Notes: generated from the letters alone by a model not told the origin. Numbered from the stretch's first letter, positions 16,669 through 25,279 are shown. The stretch: 64,000 bases of DNA from Actinophytocola oryzae (GCF_004364325.1 NZ_SOCP01000001.1:434001-498000); one strand, 5' to 3'. Made by a program: numbers and translations.

Positions 16669-17429
16669 ACCGCCGTCCCCAGGTAGGCCTCGACCAGCTC
16701 GGGGGAGTCCCGCAGCTCGGCCGGGGTGCCGGAGACGAGGTTGCGGCCGAAGTCCAGCGCCACCACGTAGTCCGAGATGCCCATGACGAACTGCATGTGG
16801 TGTTCCACGAGCAGCAGCGTCATGTCCTGCTCGTCGCGCAGGCGGAGCAGCACGTCGCCGAGTTCGCGGACGTCGCCGTGGGTCAGGCCGCTGGCAGGCT
16901 CGTCGAGCAGCAGCAGGCGTGGTTCCGCGACGAGTGCGCGGGCCAGCTCGACCCGCTTGAGCGTGCCGAACGGGAGGCCCTTGCACTCGCGGTGCGCGAC
17001 GTCGGCTATCTCGAAGTAGTCCAGCATCGCGTAGGCGCGTGCTTGCAGTTCGCGGTCCTCCCTGCGTGCTGGCCAGCCGAGGACCGAGGACGCGAACCCG
17101 ACCCGGCCGCGGTGGTGCCTGCCGACCATCACGTTCTCCAGCACGGTCATGCCCGGCCACAACGCGAGGTTCTGGAACGTGCGGGCGACGCCGAGACCGC
17201 TCAGCGCGGCGGGGTCACGGTGGCCGAGGTACTCGCCGGCGAAGGTGATCCGGCCGGACGCGGGCTTCACCAGACGGCTGATCGCGTTGAAGGCGGTGGT
17301 CTTACCCGCGCCGTTCGGGCCGATGAGGGCACAGACCTGCCCCTCCCGAACGACGAAGGAGACAGCGTCGAGGGCCGTCACCCCGCCGAAGCGGACGGTG
17401 ACGTCTTCCAGGGTAAGCAGATCGGTCAT
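16665..17429 (-). CDS. livG: Branched-chain-type ABC importer ATPase, LivG-like
   Basis: A 254-residue ATP-binding subunit. It has Walker A GPNGAGKTT, VARTFQNLALWPGMTVLENVMVG in the Q loop region typical of LivG, an altered ABC signature (LPFGTLKRVELARALV in place of LS(Y/G)GxQ), and Walker B LLLLDEPASGL with switch VEHHMQFVM. The LPxGxxRR-type signature is normal for LivG. The ATG at 17429 overlaps the TGA of the CoA-transferase gene (ATGA), placing the importer in one operon with that enzyme. Confidence 0.88.
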   Translation of the reverse strand: MTDLLTLEDVTVRFGGVTALDAVSFVVREGQVCALIGPNGAGKTTAFNAISRLVKPASGRITFAGEYLGHRDPAALSGLGVARTFQNLALWPGMTVLENVMVGRHHRGRVGFASSVLGWPARREDRELQARAYAMLDYFEIADVAHRECKGLPFGTLKRVELARALVAEPRLLLLDEPASGLTHGDVRELGDVLLRLRDEQDMTLLLVEHHMQFVMGISDYVVALDFGRNLVSGTPAELRDSPELVEAYLGTAV

Positions 17430-18649
17430 ATGACACCGTCCGCGTGTAACTGGGCCAACGTGTCGCTGTTCACGCCGGCCAGCTCGGTCAGCACGTCGTC
17501 GGTGTCCGCGCCCAGTTCCGGGCCCACGCGGTCGATCTCGCCGGGGGTGCGGGAGAACTTCGGCACGACGCCGTTCATGGGCACCTCCGTGCCGGTGTTG
17601 CTGCGCCGCCACAGGATCATGTCCCGGGCGGCGAACTGCGTGTCGGTCAGGATCGAGGCGGCGGTGTTGATCAGTCCCACCGGGACGCCGTGGTCGCGCA
17701 GCAGCTCGACGAGGTCGTCGCTCTTGCGTGTCGAGGTCCACGACGAGATCAGGTCGTCCAGTTCGGTCATCGCGGCGCCGCGGGCGTGGTGTGTTGCGTA
17801 GCGCGGGTCGCTCGCCAGCTCCGACCTGCCCATCGCCTCGGTCAGGCGGGAGAACACGGAGTCGGCGTTGGCCGCGATGACCACCTCCGCGTCGTCGGCC
17901 GTCGGGTACACGTTGGACGGTGCGACGCCGGGGAGTACCGATCCGCTCCTGGTGCGGAGCACGCCGCCGACGTGGAAGTCGGCGAGCATCGACTCCATCA
18001 GTGCGAACACCGCCTCGTAGATGGCGACGTCCACCTCCTGGCCCTCGCCGGAACGCGAACGCTCCGCGAGTGCGGCGAGGGTGCCGATGACCGCGAACAA
18101 CGCGGCGAGCGAGTCGCCGAGGCTGATGCCCGAGCGTGCGGGGGCGTCGTCCGGTGAGCCGGTCGTGTACCGGATGCCGCCGACGGCCTCCGCGACGCTG
18201 CCGAAGCCCGCGTGGCCGGCGTTCGGTCCACTCTGGCCGAATCCGGAGACGTGTACGACGACCACACCGGGGTTGGCCGCGCGGAGCTGTTCGTAACCGA
18301 GTCCCCAGCGGGACATCGTGCCCGGCCGGAAGTTCTCCAGCACCACGTCGCAGTTGGCGACGAGGTCGCGCACGAGTGCCTGACCGCGCTCACCACGCAG
18401 GTCCACGGTCACGGACTTCTTGTTGCGTGCGATCGCCGGCCACCACAGTGACTCGCCGTCGTGCGTGATTCCCCAGCGGCGCATGGGATCGCCGGTGTGG
18501 GGTGGCTCGATCTTGATGACCTCTGCGCCGTAGTCGGCGAGCAGCTGCCCGGCGAACGGGCCGGCTATGAAGCTACCCAGTTCGAGAACTCTGATACCAC
18601 GGAGGGGTCCCAACGCCGCGTCCACCTTCCGACTAGACGGTGCGCACAT
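17426..18649 (-). CDS. Class III (CaiB/BaiF) CoA-transferase
   Basis: About 407 residues of the CaiB/BaiF (formyl-CoA transferase) family. Landmarks are LRGIRVLELGSFIAGPFAGQLLADYGAEVIKIE, RWGITHDGESLWW, ARNKKSVTVDLR and Asp179 in ISLGDSLAALF, which lines up with the catalytic Asp of the family. These enzymes move CoA between carboxylates without ATP. It is the first gene of the importer operon, so the imported acid may be activated here. The start is uncertain: ATG 18649 abuts the operator and lacks a ribosome site, while GTG 18625 or TTG 18613 would also fit if transcription begins near 18640. Confidence 0.85.
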   Translation of the reverse strand: MCAPSSRKVDAALGPLRGIRVLELGSFIAGPFAGQLLADYGAEVIKIEPPHTGDPMRRWGITHDGESLWWPAIARNKKSVTVDLRGERGQALVRDLVANCDVVLENFRPGTMSRWGLGYEQLRAANPGVVVVHVSGFGQSGPNAGHAGFGSVAEAVGGIRYTTGSPDDAPARSGISLGDSLAALFAVIGTLAALAERSRSGEGQEVDVAIYEAVFALMESMLADFHVGGVLRTRSGSVLPGVAPSNVYPTADDAEVVIAANADSVFSRLTEAMGRSELASDPRYATHHARGAAMTELDDLISSWTSTRKSDDLVELLRDHGVPVGLINTAASILTDTQFAARDMILWRRSNTGTEVPMNGVVPKFSRTPGEIDRVGPELGADTDDVLTELAGVNSDTLAQLHADGVI

Positions 18650-18724
18650 ATTGCACACAATCTCTTGCTCGAAACAAGTGCTTTTCCCATTTTTATGGTT
18701 CAGCGAGACTAAATTGTATGCCAA
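18650..18724. promoter_or_regulatory. Two GntR-type operator sites between CoA-transferase and gntR
   Basis: ATTGCACACAAT at 18650-18661 is palindromic apart from its centre and sits directly upstream of the leftward operon. On the minus strand it overlaps a plausible promoter (TTGTTT near 18677, CAATAT near 18652). ATTGTATGCCAA at 18713-18724 lies nearer to the GntR gene. Related 12-mers occur at 19584, 48849 and 48935. A FCD-type GntR dimer would be expected to bind such sites. Assignment to the neighbouring regulator is inference. Confidence 0.6.
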
Positions 18725-18826
18725 ACGCTACTGCGGTAGGCGTTCGCGATTCCCCGGCGTCACCTGTGTCGCCGGTCGCGTAACCTTTACGTCCACGTGG
18801 GATTCGAGGTGGAGAGGGGTGGGCGG

Positions 18827-19555
18827 ATGGGTGGGAAGCCGCACGGCGACGAGGGTTTCGCTGCCGCTTACGGCGGTGGTCCGATGCCGGACGAGGCCAT
18901 GGCGGGGCCGATGCTCGCCTACGCCTCAGTCCGGACGTGGATCGTGGAAGGCAGGCTGCGGCCGGGAGAACGGCTGATCGAGGCCCGTATCGCGGCCGAG
19001 CTGAACCTGTCCCGCACGCCCGTCCGCGAGGCGGTGCGTATGCTCGCCGCCGACGGACTCGTTGTCACGGAACGGAACCGTGGTGCGGTCGTGCGTGCGC
19101 TCGGCCGCCACGACGTGCTCGACCTCTACGAGCTGCGTGCCCGGCTGGAGTCCTACGCGAGCGAGCTGGCCGCGTCCCGTGCGACACCGGAGGACATCGC
19201 CGCGATCGACGAGGGCATCAGGGACTTCGGCCGCGCGATCAAGCGCCGCGACCTCGACCACGTGGCCCGCACCCGGCTGATCGGCGAGGCGAACCGCCGC
19301 GTGCACGCGGCGATCATCGCCGCCAGCAGGCACTCCCGGCTCGGCCACCTGCTCAGCAGTGCGGTGGACGCACCACTGGTCTTCGAGGCGTTGCGGGAGT
19401 TCACGAACCGTGAGCTGGAGCGGTCGAACCTGTTCCACCAGCTCATCCGGGACACCATCGCCAAGGGCGAGCCGATGCGTGCCGGTCAGCTCATGCACGA
19501 GCACATCATGCAGGGGCGGGACCAGATCCTCGAGAACCTGGGTCAGGACGAGTGA
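18827..19555 (+). CDS. GntR-family regulator, FCD (FadR) subgroup
   Basis: About 242 residues. The N-terminal winged helix reads VRTWIVEGRLRPGERLIEARIAAELNLSRTPVREAVRMLAADGLV with wing TERNRGAVV. A helical FCD ligand domain follows from about residue 98 (DVLDLYELRARLESYASELAA, and HIMQGRDQIL at the end). The ATG at 18827 is preferred to GTG 18797 because GGAGAGG lies nine bases before it. FCD regulators usually sense carboxylic acids or acyl-CoA compounds bound through a metal. It is divergent from the importer operon and upstream of an enoyl-CoA-hydratase-like gene, and 12-bp sites flank all of them, so it is probably the local repressor. Confidence 0.88.
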   Translation: MGGKPHGDEGFAAAYGGGPMPDEAMAGPMLAYASVRTWIVEGRLRPGERLIEARIAAELNLSRTPVREAVRMLAADGLVVTERNRGAVVRALGRHDVLDLYELRARLESYASELAASRATPEDIAAIDEGIRDFGRAIKRRDLDHVARTRLIGEANRRVHAAIIAASRHSRLGHLLSSAVDAPLVFEALREFTNRELERSNLFHQLIRDTIAKGEPMRAGQLMHEHIMQGRDQILENLGQDE

Positions 19556-19583
19556 CGGCCGTCCACTGTCGCATGGCCCGCGG

Positions 19584-19595
19584 ATTGCATACCAT
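19584..19595 (+). promoter_or_regulatory. GntR-type operator before the hydratase-like gene
   Basis: ATTGCATACCAT, whose reverse complement ATGGTATGCAAT is one base from the consensus ATTGTATGCAAT seen at 48849 and 48935. It ends eight bases before the ATG at 19604, a position suited to block transcription or translation start. Confidence 0.55.
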
Positions 19596-19603
19596 CGGGC
19601 GTC

Positions 19604-20368
19604 ATGGTGGCACTTCCTGACTACACACGTATTAGGACCGAAGTGGACGGTGGCGTCGCGACGCTCACCCTGAACCGGCCGGAGCACGGCAACGCCGTCG
19701 ACGACGCCATGCACTCGGAGCTGACGTCCGTCTTCGCCGACGTGCGCCGCGACGACCGGATCCGGACGGTGGTCCTGACCGGTGCGGGCGAGTCGTTCTG
19801 CGTCGGCGGCGACAGCAGCCCGAGCCGGACGTTCACCACGCTCACCGGCCTCACCCCCATCCAGGAGGCACGGCTCATCGTGGAGACGTTGCTGGACCTG
19901 GACAAACCGGTGATCGCGGCGGTCGGCGGCGACGCACTCGGGCTCGGCGCGATCCTCGCGACCCTCGCGGACGTGGCGTTCCTCGCCCCGTCGGTCAGGC
20001 TCGGTGACCGGCACGTGCTCGGTGGTGTGACCGCAGGCAACGGAAGTGCCGCGCTGTGGCCGGTCCTGGTCGGGTTGAGCCGCGCGAAGTACCTGGTGCT
20101 CAACGGAGAGGTGCTGAGCGCCGAGCAGGCGGTCTCGGTCGGCCTCGCACACCAGGTGGTGGACGACCCGCTCGCCGCGGCGCACGCACTGGCGACACGG
20201 TGGGCTGACCTGCCGCCCTTCGCGTTGCAGAGCACCAAGTCCGTGCTCAACGTGCACCTGAAGCAGGCCGCGAGCCACGCACTCGGCTACGGCCTGGCCC
20301 TGGAGGAACAGGCGATGGCGGGACCGGAGTTCGCGGCCGTGCTGGCCGCCCGGCGCGCGAAGCGCTAG
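19604..20368 (+). CDS. Enoyl-CoA hydratase/isomerase family protein without the usual catalytic Glu pair
   Basis: A 254-residue crotonase-fold protein (TLTLNRPEHGNAVDDAM, VVLTGAGESFCVGGD, TKSVLN at the C-terminal helix). At the positions of the two catalytic glutamates of true hydratases it has GGDALGLGAILATLADV and RHVLGGVTAGNGSAALWP, with Ile and His. Sequences of the D/RHVxxGVxAGxGxxxxWP type form a distinct subgroup of the family, so a different reaction is likely. A GntR-type site lies just upstream. Its stop overlaps the stop of the convergent gene on the other strand (CTAG). Confidence 0.8.
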   Translation: MVALPDYTRIRTEVDGGVATLTLNRPEHGNAVDDAMHSELTSVFADVRRDDRIRTVVLTGAGESFCVGGDSSPSRTFTTLTGLTPIQEARLIVETLLDLDKPVIAAVGGDALGLGAILATLADVAFLAPSVRLGDRHVLGGVTAGNGSAALWPVLVGLSRAKYLVLNGEVLSAEQAVSVGLAHQVVDDPLAAAHALATRWADLPPFALQSTKSVLNVHLKQAASHALGYGLALEEQAMAGPEFAAVLAARRAKR

Positions 20369-21063
20369 TCCTCGACCAGGTCGGGCAGGTTCTCGGTGTA
20401 GCCGAGCAGCAGCAGACGTGCTCCCGTGAGGACGGTGGCCAGCTCGACCCAGCTCGCCGAGTCGGGTGCCCCGTAGAGGTGGACGAGGTCGGCCACCACA
20501 GCCCGGGCACCGGACTCGGACAGGCCCTCCTGCCGGTCGAAGCCGAGCAGTGACGCCCCGACGCCGAAGTGCCGGTAGCCGTGCGCCGCCATCCGCCGGA
20601 TGACCGCATGGTTCTGGAACGTGTCCCAGTCGGACGTGAAGTAGCCGTTCGGGACCGCCGCTATCACCAGGTCGTCCCTGGCCACCGACGCACGCCGAAC
20701 CAGGACCACGTCGTCCAGCCAGCGGTCCGGGGTGCTGTTGACCGTGACGAGGGCCGCCACGTCGGCTCCGCCACCGATCCGTTGGCCGGGAAGCGTTTGC
20801 CACTCGACCCCGTGCTCGGGATTCTCCAGCGCGGAGGCAACGTGGGCCACCTCGGCCTCGGGGTTCTCGTCCCCGTAGTACGCGATGCGCTCGTCCTCCG
20901 AGGCGTGCGCACTCGTGTACAGGCACTGGTTCACGTCGTCGAGGGTGCAGACGAGCCGCGCCGGGGCGTACTCGGCACGCAGCTGGTCGAGCGCGCCGAG
21001 CAGCTCCGCGAACGTCGCCACCTCGACGAGCTTCGCTGTCGTCTCGTTCCGGACCACTCGCAC
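20365..21063 (-). CDS. Hypothetical protein, 232 residues
   Basis: I do not recognise this family. The product is acidic and soluble, with no signal peptide or membrane helix. It has alternating segments such as LDDVNQCLYTSAHASEDERIAYYGDENPEAE and AVIRRMAAHGYRHFGVGASLLGFDRQEG, and ends in YTENLPDLVED. Codon use matches its neighbours. The GTG at 21063 lacks a clear ribosome site. It is convergent with the hydratase-like gene (stops overlap in CTAG), and downstream of, but 18 bases from, the lipoyl-carrier gene, so it could be the last member of that leftward operon. Confidence 0.65.
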   Translation of the reverse strand: MRVVRNETTAKLVEVATFAELLGALDQLRAEYAPARLVCTLDDVNQCLYTSAHASEDERIAYYGDENPEAEVAHVASALENPEHGVEWQTLPGQRIGGGADVAALVTVNSTPDRWLDDVVLVRRASVARDDLVIAAVPNGYFTSDWDTFQNHAVIRRMAAHGYRHFGVGASLLGFDRQEGLSESGARAVVADLVHLYGAPDSASWVELATVLTGARLLLLGYTENLPDLVED

Positions 21064-21081
21064 GCCCGGATGATAGGGGAC

Positions 21082-21324
21082 TCACCCTGTCTCGATGACA
21101 CAGAGGAGGTCGCGGACCTCCACGACGTCGCCGCTGTCGCCCGCCAGCTCGCGGACCGTGCCGGTCTGGGGCGCGGTGATGACCTGACGGGCCTTCTCCG
21201 CCTCGATCTCCACCAGGTCGGCGCCCTCCGCCACCTCTTCGCCGTCCTCCACGTACCAGTCGATGATCTCGGCGTCGCTCATGCCCATCGACAGCTGAGG
21301 GAGTCGGACCTCGTGCCGTGCCAC
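21082..21324 (-). CDS. Stand-alone lipoyl (biotinyl) carrier protein
   Basis: An 80-residue protein that is nothing but a lipoyl domain: VRLPQLSMGMSDAEIIDWYVEDGEEV, then the attachment site EIEAEKARQVI with Lys44, then APQTGTVRELAGDSGDVVEV. It lacks the E2 catalytic domain and the peripheral-subunit-binding domain. GTG at 21324 has AAGGAGA eight bases upstream. It follows E1beta in the operon and would carry the acyl group made by the E1 subunits. The acyltransferase and dihydrolipoyl dehydrogenase must come from elsewhere in the genome. Confidence 0.85.
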   Translation of the reverse strand: MARHEVRLPQLSMGMSDAEIIDWYVEDGEEVAEGADLVEIEAEKARQVITAPQTGTVRELAGDSGDVVEVRDLLCVIETG

Positions 21325-21337
21325 CGTGTTGTCTCCT

Positions 21338-22330
21338 TCAGGCGAGTGCGCGTCGCACCGCGGCGACGACCTTGTCCTTGGTGGGGTAGATCTGCTTCTC
21401 CAGCGCCGGGCTGAACGGCACGTGCGTGTCGTCGGTGGTGACGCGGACAACGGGTCCGCGCAGGGAGGCGAAGCACTCCTCGACGACGCGGGCCGAGATC
21501 TCGCTCGCGGCACTGCACGTCCGGTTCGCCGGGTCGACCACGACGAGCCGACCGGTCTTCGTGACGGACTCGAGGATCGTCGGCCAGTCCATCGGGACGA
21601 GCGTGCGCGGGTCGACCACCTCGGCGGAGATCCCGTCCGCGGCCAGCTCGTCCGCCGCCTGTCCGGCGAGGAACGCGCCGAGCCCGATGCCGACGACCGT
21701 CACGTCCGTGCCCTCCCGCCGCACCGCGGCCGAGCCGAGCGGCACGACGTGCTCCTCGGCAGGGATCGGTCCTCGACCCTTGCGGCCCCACAGGTTCGCG
21801 TCCTCGAAGCACAGCACGGGGTTGTCGTCCCTGATCGCGGACTTCAGCAGCCCCAACAGGTCCGGTGCCGTCGAGGGCAGGATGATCTTCAGGCCGGGCA
21901 CGTTCATGAACATCGGGTACGGCCGGTCGGCGTGGTGTCCGGCCGTACCGCCGTGGTAGTACAGCGCGGCCCGCACGACGACCGGCAGTGTCGCCTGCCC
22001 GCCGAACATGTACCGCGCCTTGGCGAGCTGCGAGACGAACTGGTCCATCGCGCCGAACACGAAGCTCGCCACCGTCAGGTCGACGACCGGCCGCAGCCCG
22101 GCCATCGCCGCACCGGCCGCCACCCCGATCGACGCGGCCTCGGCCAGCGGCAGGTCCCGCACCCGCGACGGCCCGAACGTCTCCAACGCCCCGGCCGCGG
22201 CCCCGAACACGTTGGCACGCAGGTCCTGCCCCATGAGGACCACCCGCTCGTCGCGGGTCATCTCCTCGGTCTGCGCCCGGTTGATGGCCTGCAGGAACCC
22301 CAATTGCTTCGCCCGAGTCGCGGTGGTCAC
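21338..22330 (-). CDS. 2-oxoacid dehydrogenase (acetoin/branched-chain type) E1 beta subunit
   Basis: A 330-residue transketolase-type beta subunit. It shows the E1beta landmarks LAEAASIGVAAGAAMAGLRPVVDL, FVFGAMDQFVSQLAKARYMFGG, GGTAGHHADRPYPMFMNVPGL and a C-terminal VTTDDTHVPFSPALEKQIYP. It forms the heterotetramer with E1alpha and decarboxylates a 2-oxoacid with thiamine diphosphate. GTG at 22330 overlaps the TGA of E1alpha (GTGA). In this setting the substrate may be a 2-oxo or acyloin intermediate of the catabolic pathway. Confidence 0.88.
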   Translation of the reverse strand: MTTATRAKQLGFLQAINRAQTEEMTRDERVVLMGQDLRANVFGAAAGALETFGPSRVRDLPLAEAASIGVAAGAAMAGLRPVVDLTVASFVFGAMDQFVSQLAKARYMFGGQATLPVVVRAALYYHGGTAGHHADRPYPMFMNVPGLKIILPSTAPDLLGLLKSAIRDDNPVLCFEDANLWGRKGRGPIPAEEHVVPLGSAAVRREGTDVTVVGIGLGAFLAGQAADELAADGISAEVVDPRTLVPMDWPTILESVTKTGRLVVVDPANRTCSAASEISARVVEECFASLRGPVVRVTTDDTHVPFSPALEKQIYPTKDKVVAAVRRALA

Positions 22331-23358
22331 GCGGACACCTCCGAAGGGGCGTACACGTCGGCGTAGGCGGCCTCGGGCGGGGGATGGGGCGAGTCCTTGG
22401 CGAACTCGACCGCCGCGTCCACTTCGGACTGGACCTCGTCACGCAATGACGACAGCTCTGCCTCGGACAGCAGACCCCAGTCGAGCAGCCGAGCGTGGAA
22501 GAGCTGCACCGGGTCCACGGTCTCGAACCAGCTGTCCACAACGGACTGGTCGCGGTAGGGCCGCGGCACGACCAGCCCGTAGGCGTGCTCGTGGAACCGG
22601 TAGGTCTTCGCCTCGACCAGGCTCGGCCCGTCACCCGCCCGCGCCCGTGCCACCGCCTCGGCCGTCGCCCGGTACACCGCGAGCACGTCCTGGCCGTCCA
22701 CGGTGATCCCCGGCATCGAGTACCCGGCCGCCCGCATCGACACGTCCGGCACCGAGAGCGACTCCGACGCGGTCACGCTCACCGCGTAGCCGTTGTTCTC
22801 GCAGAAGTAGACGACCGGCAGCCGCCAGATGCTCGCGATGTTCATCGACTCGTGCAGCACGCCCTCGCTGGCCGCGCCGTCCCCGAAGAAACACAACGCG
22901 ACCTGCCCGGATCCCTTGACCTGCGCCGCGAGCCCCGCCCCCGTCGCGACCGGGATGGCCGAGCCGACGATGCCCGACTCGCCGAGGCTGCCGACCGAGA
23001 AGTCGGCCAGGTGCATGCTGCCGCCCTTGCCGCCGCACACCCCCGTCGCCTTGCCGAGCAGCTCCGCCATCAACGCGTCGAGCTGTGCGCCCTTCGCGAT
23101 CGGGTGGCCGTGCGAGCGGTGGTTGCCGGTCATGTAGTCCGAGGTCTCCGTGGCCAGACACGCGCCGACGACCGCGGCCTCCTGCCCGATGGACAAATGG
23201 ACCATCGCGGGCAGATCGCCCGCGTGGAACAACGCGACGGTCGCCTCCTCGAAAAGGCGGACGCGCTGCATCCTGCGCATCATCTCGGTGGCGAGAGCGC
23301 GGCCCTGCTCGCCTGCGAACTCGGCGGGCAGCGCGGTTGGCTCGGTGCTCACGGTCAT
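22327..23358 (-). CDS. 2-oxoacid dehydrogenase E1 alpha subunit (thiamine diphosphate-dependent)
   Basis: A 343-residue alpha subunit of the pyruvate/acetoin/branched-chain 2-oxoacid dehydrogenase family. Seen are GNHRSHGHPIAKG, GKGGSMHLAD, and the thiamine diphosphate motif GDGAASEGVLHESMNIA closing with ENNGYAVS. The HEHAYG segment (KTYRFHEHAYG) occupies the place of the phosphorylation loop. It is the first gene of the leftward operon, divergent from ribBA, and two 18-bp palindromes lie between them. Start ATG with AGGGG about ten bases upstream. Confidence 0.88.
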   Translation of the reverse strand: MTVSTEPTALPAEFAGEQGRALATEMMRRMQRVRLFEEATVALFHAGDLPAMVHLSIGQEAAVVGACLATETSDYMTGNHRSHGHPIAKGAQLDALMAELLGKATGVCGGKGGSMHLADFSVGSLGESGIVGSAIPVATGAGLAAQVKGSGQVALCFFGDGAASEGVLHESMNIASIWRLPVVYFCENNGYAVSVTASESLSVPDVSMRAAGYSMPGITVDGQDVLAVYRATAEAVARARAGDGPSLVEAKTYRFHEHAYGLVVPRPYRDQSVVDSWFETVDPVQLFHARLLDWGLLSEAELSSLRDEVQSEVDAAVEFAKDSPHPPPEAAYADVYAPSEVSA

Positions 23359-23449
23359 GGTTCGGGACCCCTGTCGTCAGCGACGTGGAACGGGCTTCGG
23401 TGCGTGGCCGTGTCGCCAATCTAGGTCCCCACCTGCGCGTATCGCAATA

Positions 23450-23513
23450 GTCAGCGTAAACGTTGACGCAGTAATCTTCGGGAGCTACCGTCATTGTCAA
23501 CACAAACGCTGAC
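23450..23513. promoter_or_regulatory. Two 18-bp palindromic operators between E1alpha and ribBA operons
   Basis: GTCAGCGTAAACGTTGAC at 23450-23467 and GTCAACACAAACGCTGAC at 23496-23513 are near-perfect palindromes, 46 bases apart, in the divergent promoter region. A third member, ATCTACGTCGACGTTGAT, lies at 35467-35484 between another divergent pair. The size and symmetry suit a TetR dimer. The TetR gene at 30027 is the obvious candidate, by position only. Confidence 0.65.
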
Positions 23514-23528
23514 GCGAGGAGTCGCGTG

Positions 23529-24758
23529 ATGGTTGGCAAGTTGCACGACGCGCTCGACGCCGTGGCCCACGGCGAGTTCGTGGTCGTGGTCGACGCGGCG
23601 GACCGGGAGAACGAGGCGGACCTCGTGCTCGCGGCGACGCACATGACGCCGGAGAAGATGGCCTTCCTCCTGCGACACTGCTCGGGGATCGTGTGCGTGC
23701 CGATGCCGGCCGAGCGCGCCGACGCACTCGACCTGCCACTGATGGTCACCGACAACACCGAGCGTCACAGCACCGCTTTCACGGTCACCGTCGACGCACT
23801 CGACCGGACGACCACCGGGGTGTCCGCGGGCGATCGGGCGATCACCGCCCGCAAGCTCGCCGACCCGGACGCGCGGCCCGCCGACTTCTCCCGGCCCGGC
23901 CACATGTTCCCGCTGCGTGCGCACGTCGACGGGGTCCTCGGCCGCACCGGTCACACCGAGGCCGCCGTCGACCTCGGCCGGATGGCCGGGCTCGACCCGG
24001 TGATGGTGATCTGCGAGCTGACCCGCCCGGACGGCGCCATGATCCGCGGCGAGGACGTCGCCGACTTCGCGGCCCGCTTCGACCTGCCGGTGGTGAAGAT
24101 CAAGGACGTCGTCGCCGCCCGCGAGGCGGAGCGCGAGGTGCCGAGCATCCCGCTGCCCTCCACCTACGGCGAGTTCACGGCCACCCTCAAGGCCGAGGCG
24201 GACGGCACCGAGCACCTCGTGCTGTCGCTCGGCGACCTGTCCGGGGCGGCGCCGGTGCTCGTGCGTGTCCACTCCGAGTGCGCGACCGGCGACCTGTTCG
24301 GCTCACTGCGCTGCGACTGCGGCGAGCAGCTCCGCACCGGGCTCCAGACGATCGCCGAGGCAGGCCGGGGTGTCCTCGTCTACGAGCGCGGCCACGAGGG
24401 CCGGGGCATCGGTCTCGCCGACAAGTTCCGCGCCTACGCGCTCCAGGACCGCGGTGCGGACACCGTCGACGCGAACCTGCGCCTCGGTCACCCCGCCGAC
24501 GCCCGCGACTTCGCGCCGGCGGCCAAGGTGCTGACCGGGCTGGGCCTCACCGACGTCGTGCTGCTGACCAACAACCCCGACAAGGTGCGTGCGCTGCGTG
24601 CCGCCGGGCTCCGGGTGACCGCACGTCCACTGAGGACGATTCCGGCGCCGGAGAACGTGCGTTACCTCCACACCAAGCAGGTCCGGCTCGGCCACGATCT
24701 CGCCGTGCACGGCGAGCTGGCCTCGACCGGGACCGCCGACGGAAGGGAGCCGTGGTGA
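23529..24758 (+). CDS. ribBA: RibBA: dihydroxybutanone-phosphate synthase / GTP cyclohydrolase II
   Basis: A 409-residue bifunctional protein for the two entry steps of riboflavin synthesis. Residues 1-200 are the RibB half: DRENEADLV supplies the acidic metal ligands (the usual DDEDRENEGD is altered to VDAADRENEAD), then RHCSGIVCVPM and GRTGHTEAAVDL. The RibA half has the zinc site SECATGDLFGSLRCDCG and the GTP-binding RGHEGRGIGLADKFRAYALQ. The ATG at 23529 has GAGGAG seven bases upstream. It opens the LLM operon, suggesting a dedicated flavin supply rather than the housekeeping rib locus. Confidence 0.9.
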   Translation: MVGKLHDALDAVAHGEFVVVVDAADRENEADLVLAATHMTPEKMAFLLRHCSGIVCVPMPAERADALDLPLMVTDNTERHSTAFTVTVDALDRTTTGVSAGDRAITARKLADPDARPADFSRPGHMFPLRAHVDGVLGRTGHTEAAVDLGRMAGLDPVMVICELTRPDGAMIRGEDVADFAARFDLPVVKIKDVVAAREAEREVPSIPLPSTYGEFTATLKAEADGTEHLVLSLGDLSGAAPVLVRVHSECATGDLFGSLRCDCGEQLRTGLQTIAEAGRGVLVYERGHEGRGIGLADKFRAYALQDRGADTVDANLRLGHPADARDFAPAAKVLTGLGLTDVVLLTNNPDKVRALRAAGLRVTARPLRTIPAPENVRYLHTKQVRLGHDLAVHGELASTGTADGREPW

Positions 24759-25273
24759 CCGCGATGGCCGAGGACGTGACCCCTGACCAGTTCCGGTCCG
24801 TGATGCGACACGTGCCGACGGGTGTCGTCGTGGTGGCCTCCACCATGCCGGACGGCCAGCCCGTCGGCCTCGCCGTCGGCTCGTTCGTGTCCGTGTCGCT
24901 GAACCCGCCGCTCGTCGGCTTCTTCGTCGCCCACGCGTCCACGACGTGGCCGCTGATCGAGCCGCTCGGCCGGTTCACGGTCAACGTGCTCGCCGAGGAC
25001 GACGAGGCCACGTGCCGGGCGTTCGCGATGTCCGGCGGCGACAAGTTCGCGGGCGTCACCTGGCACCCGTCGCCGACGGGGTCACCCGTGCTGGACACCG
25101 CGCTGGCCTGGTTCGACTGCACGGCCAACACGATCAGCGACGCGGGCGACCACCGGTTCGTCCTCGCCGACGTCCACGACCTGTCGGCGCGCTCCGCCGG
25201 GCGCCCGCTGGTCTTCTGCCACGGCGTCTACCAGCGGCTGGGCGACTGGCCACAAGAACTACGGAAGGGCTGA
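24755..25273 (+). CDS. NAD(P)H:flavin reductase (HpaC/HsaB-like)
   Basis: A 172-residue flavin reductase of the FMN-binding split-barrel family. It starts FRSVMRHVPTGVVVVAST, then GLAVGSFVSVSLNPPLVGFFV, FTVNVLAEDDEATCRAFAM, and closes with LVFCHGVYQRL. Such proteins supply reduced FMN or FAD to two-component monooxygenases. GTG at 24755 overlaps the RibBA stop (GTGA). It is followed seven bases later by the first LLM enzyme, its likely partner. Confidence 0.9.
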   Translation: MTAMAEDVTPDQFRSVMRHVPTGVVVVASTMPDGQPVGLAVGSFVSVSLNPPLVGFFVAHASTTWPLIEPLGRFTVNVLAEDDEATCRAFAMSGGDKFAGVTWHPSPTGSPVLDTALAWFDCTANTISDAGDHRFVLADVHDLSARSAGRPLVFCHGVYQRLGDWPQELRKG

Positions 25274-25279
25274 AGCTCG

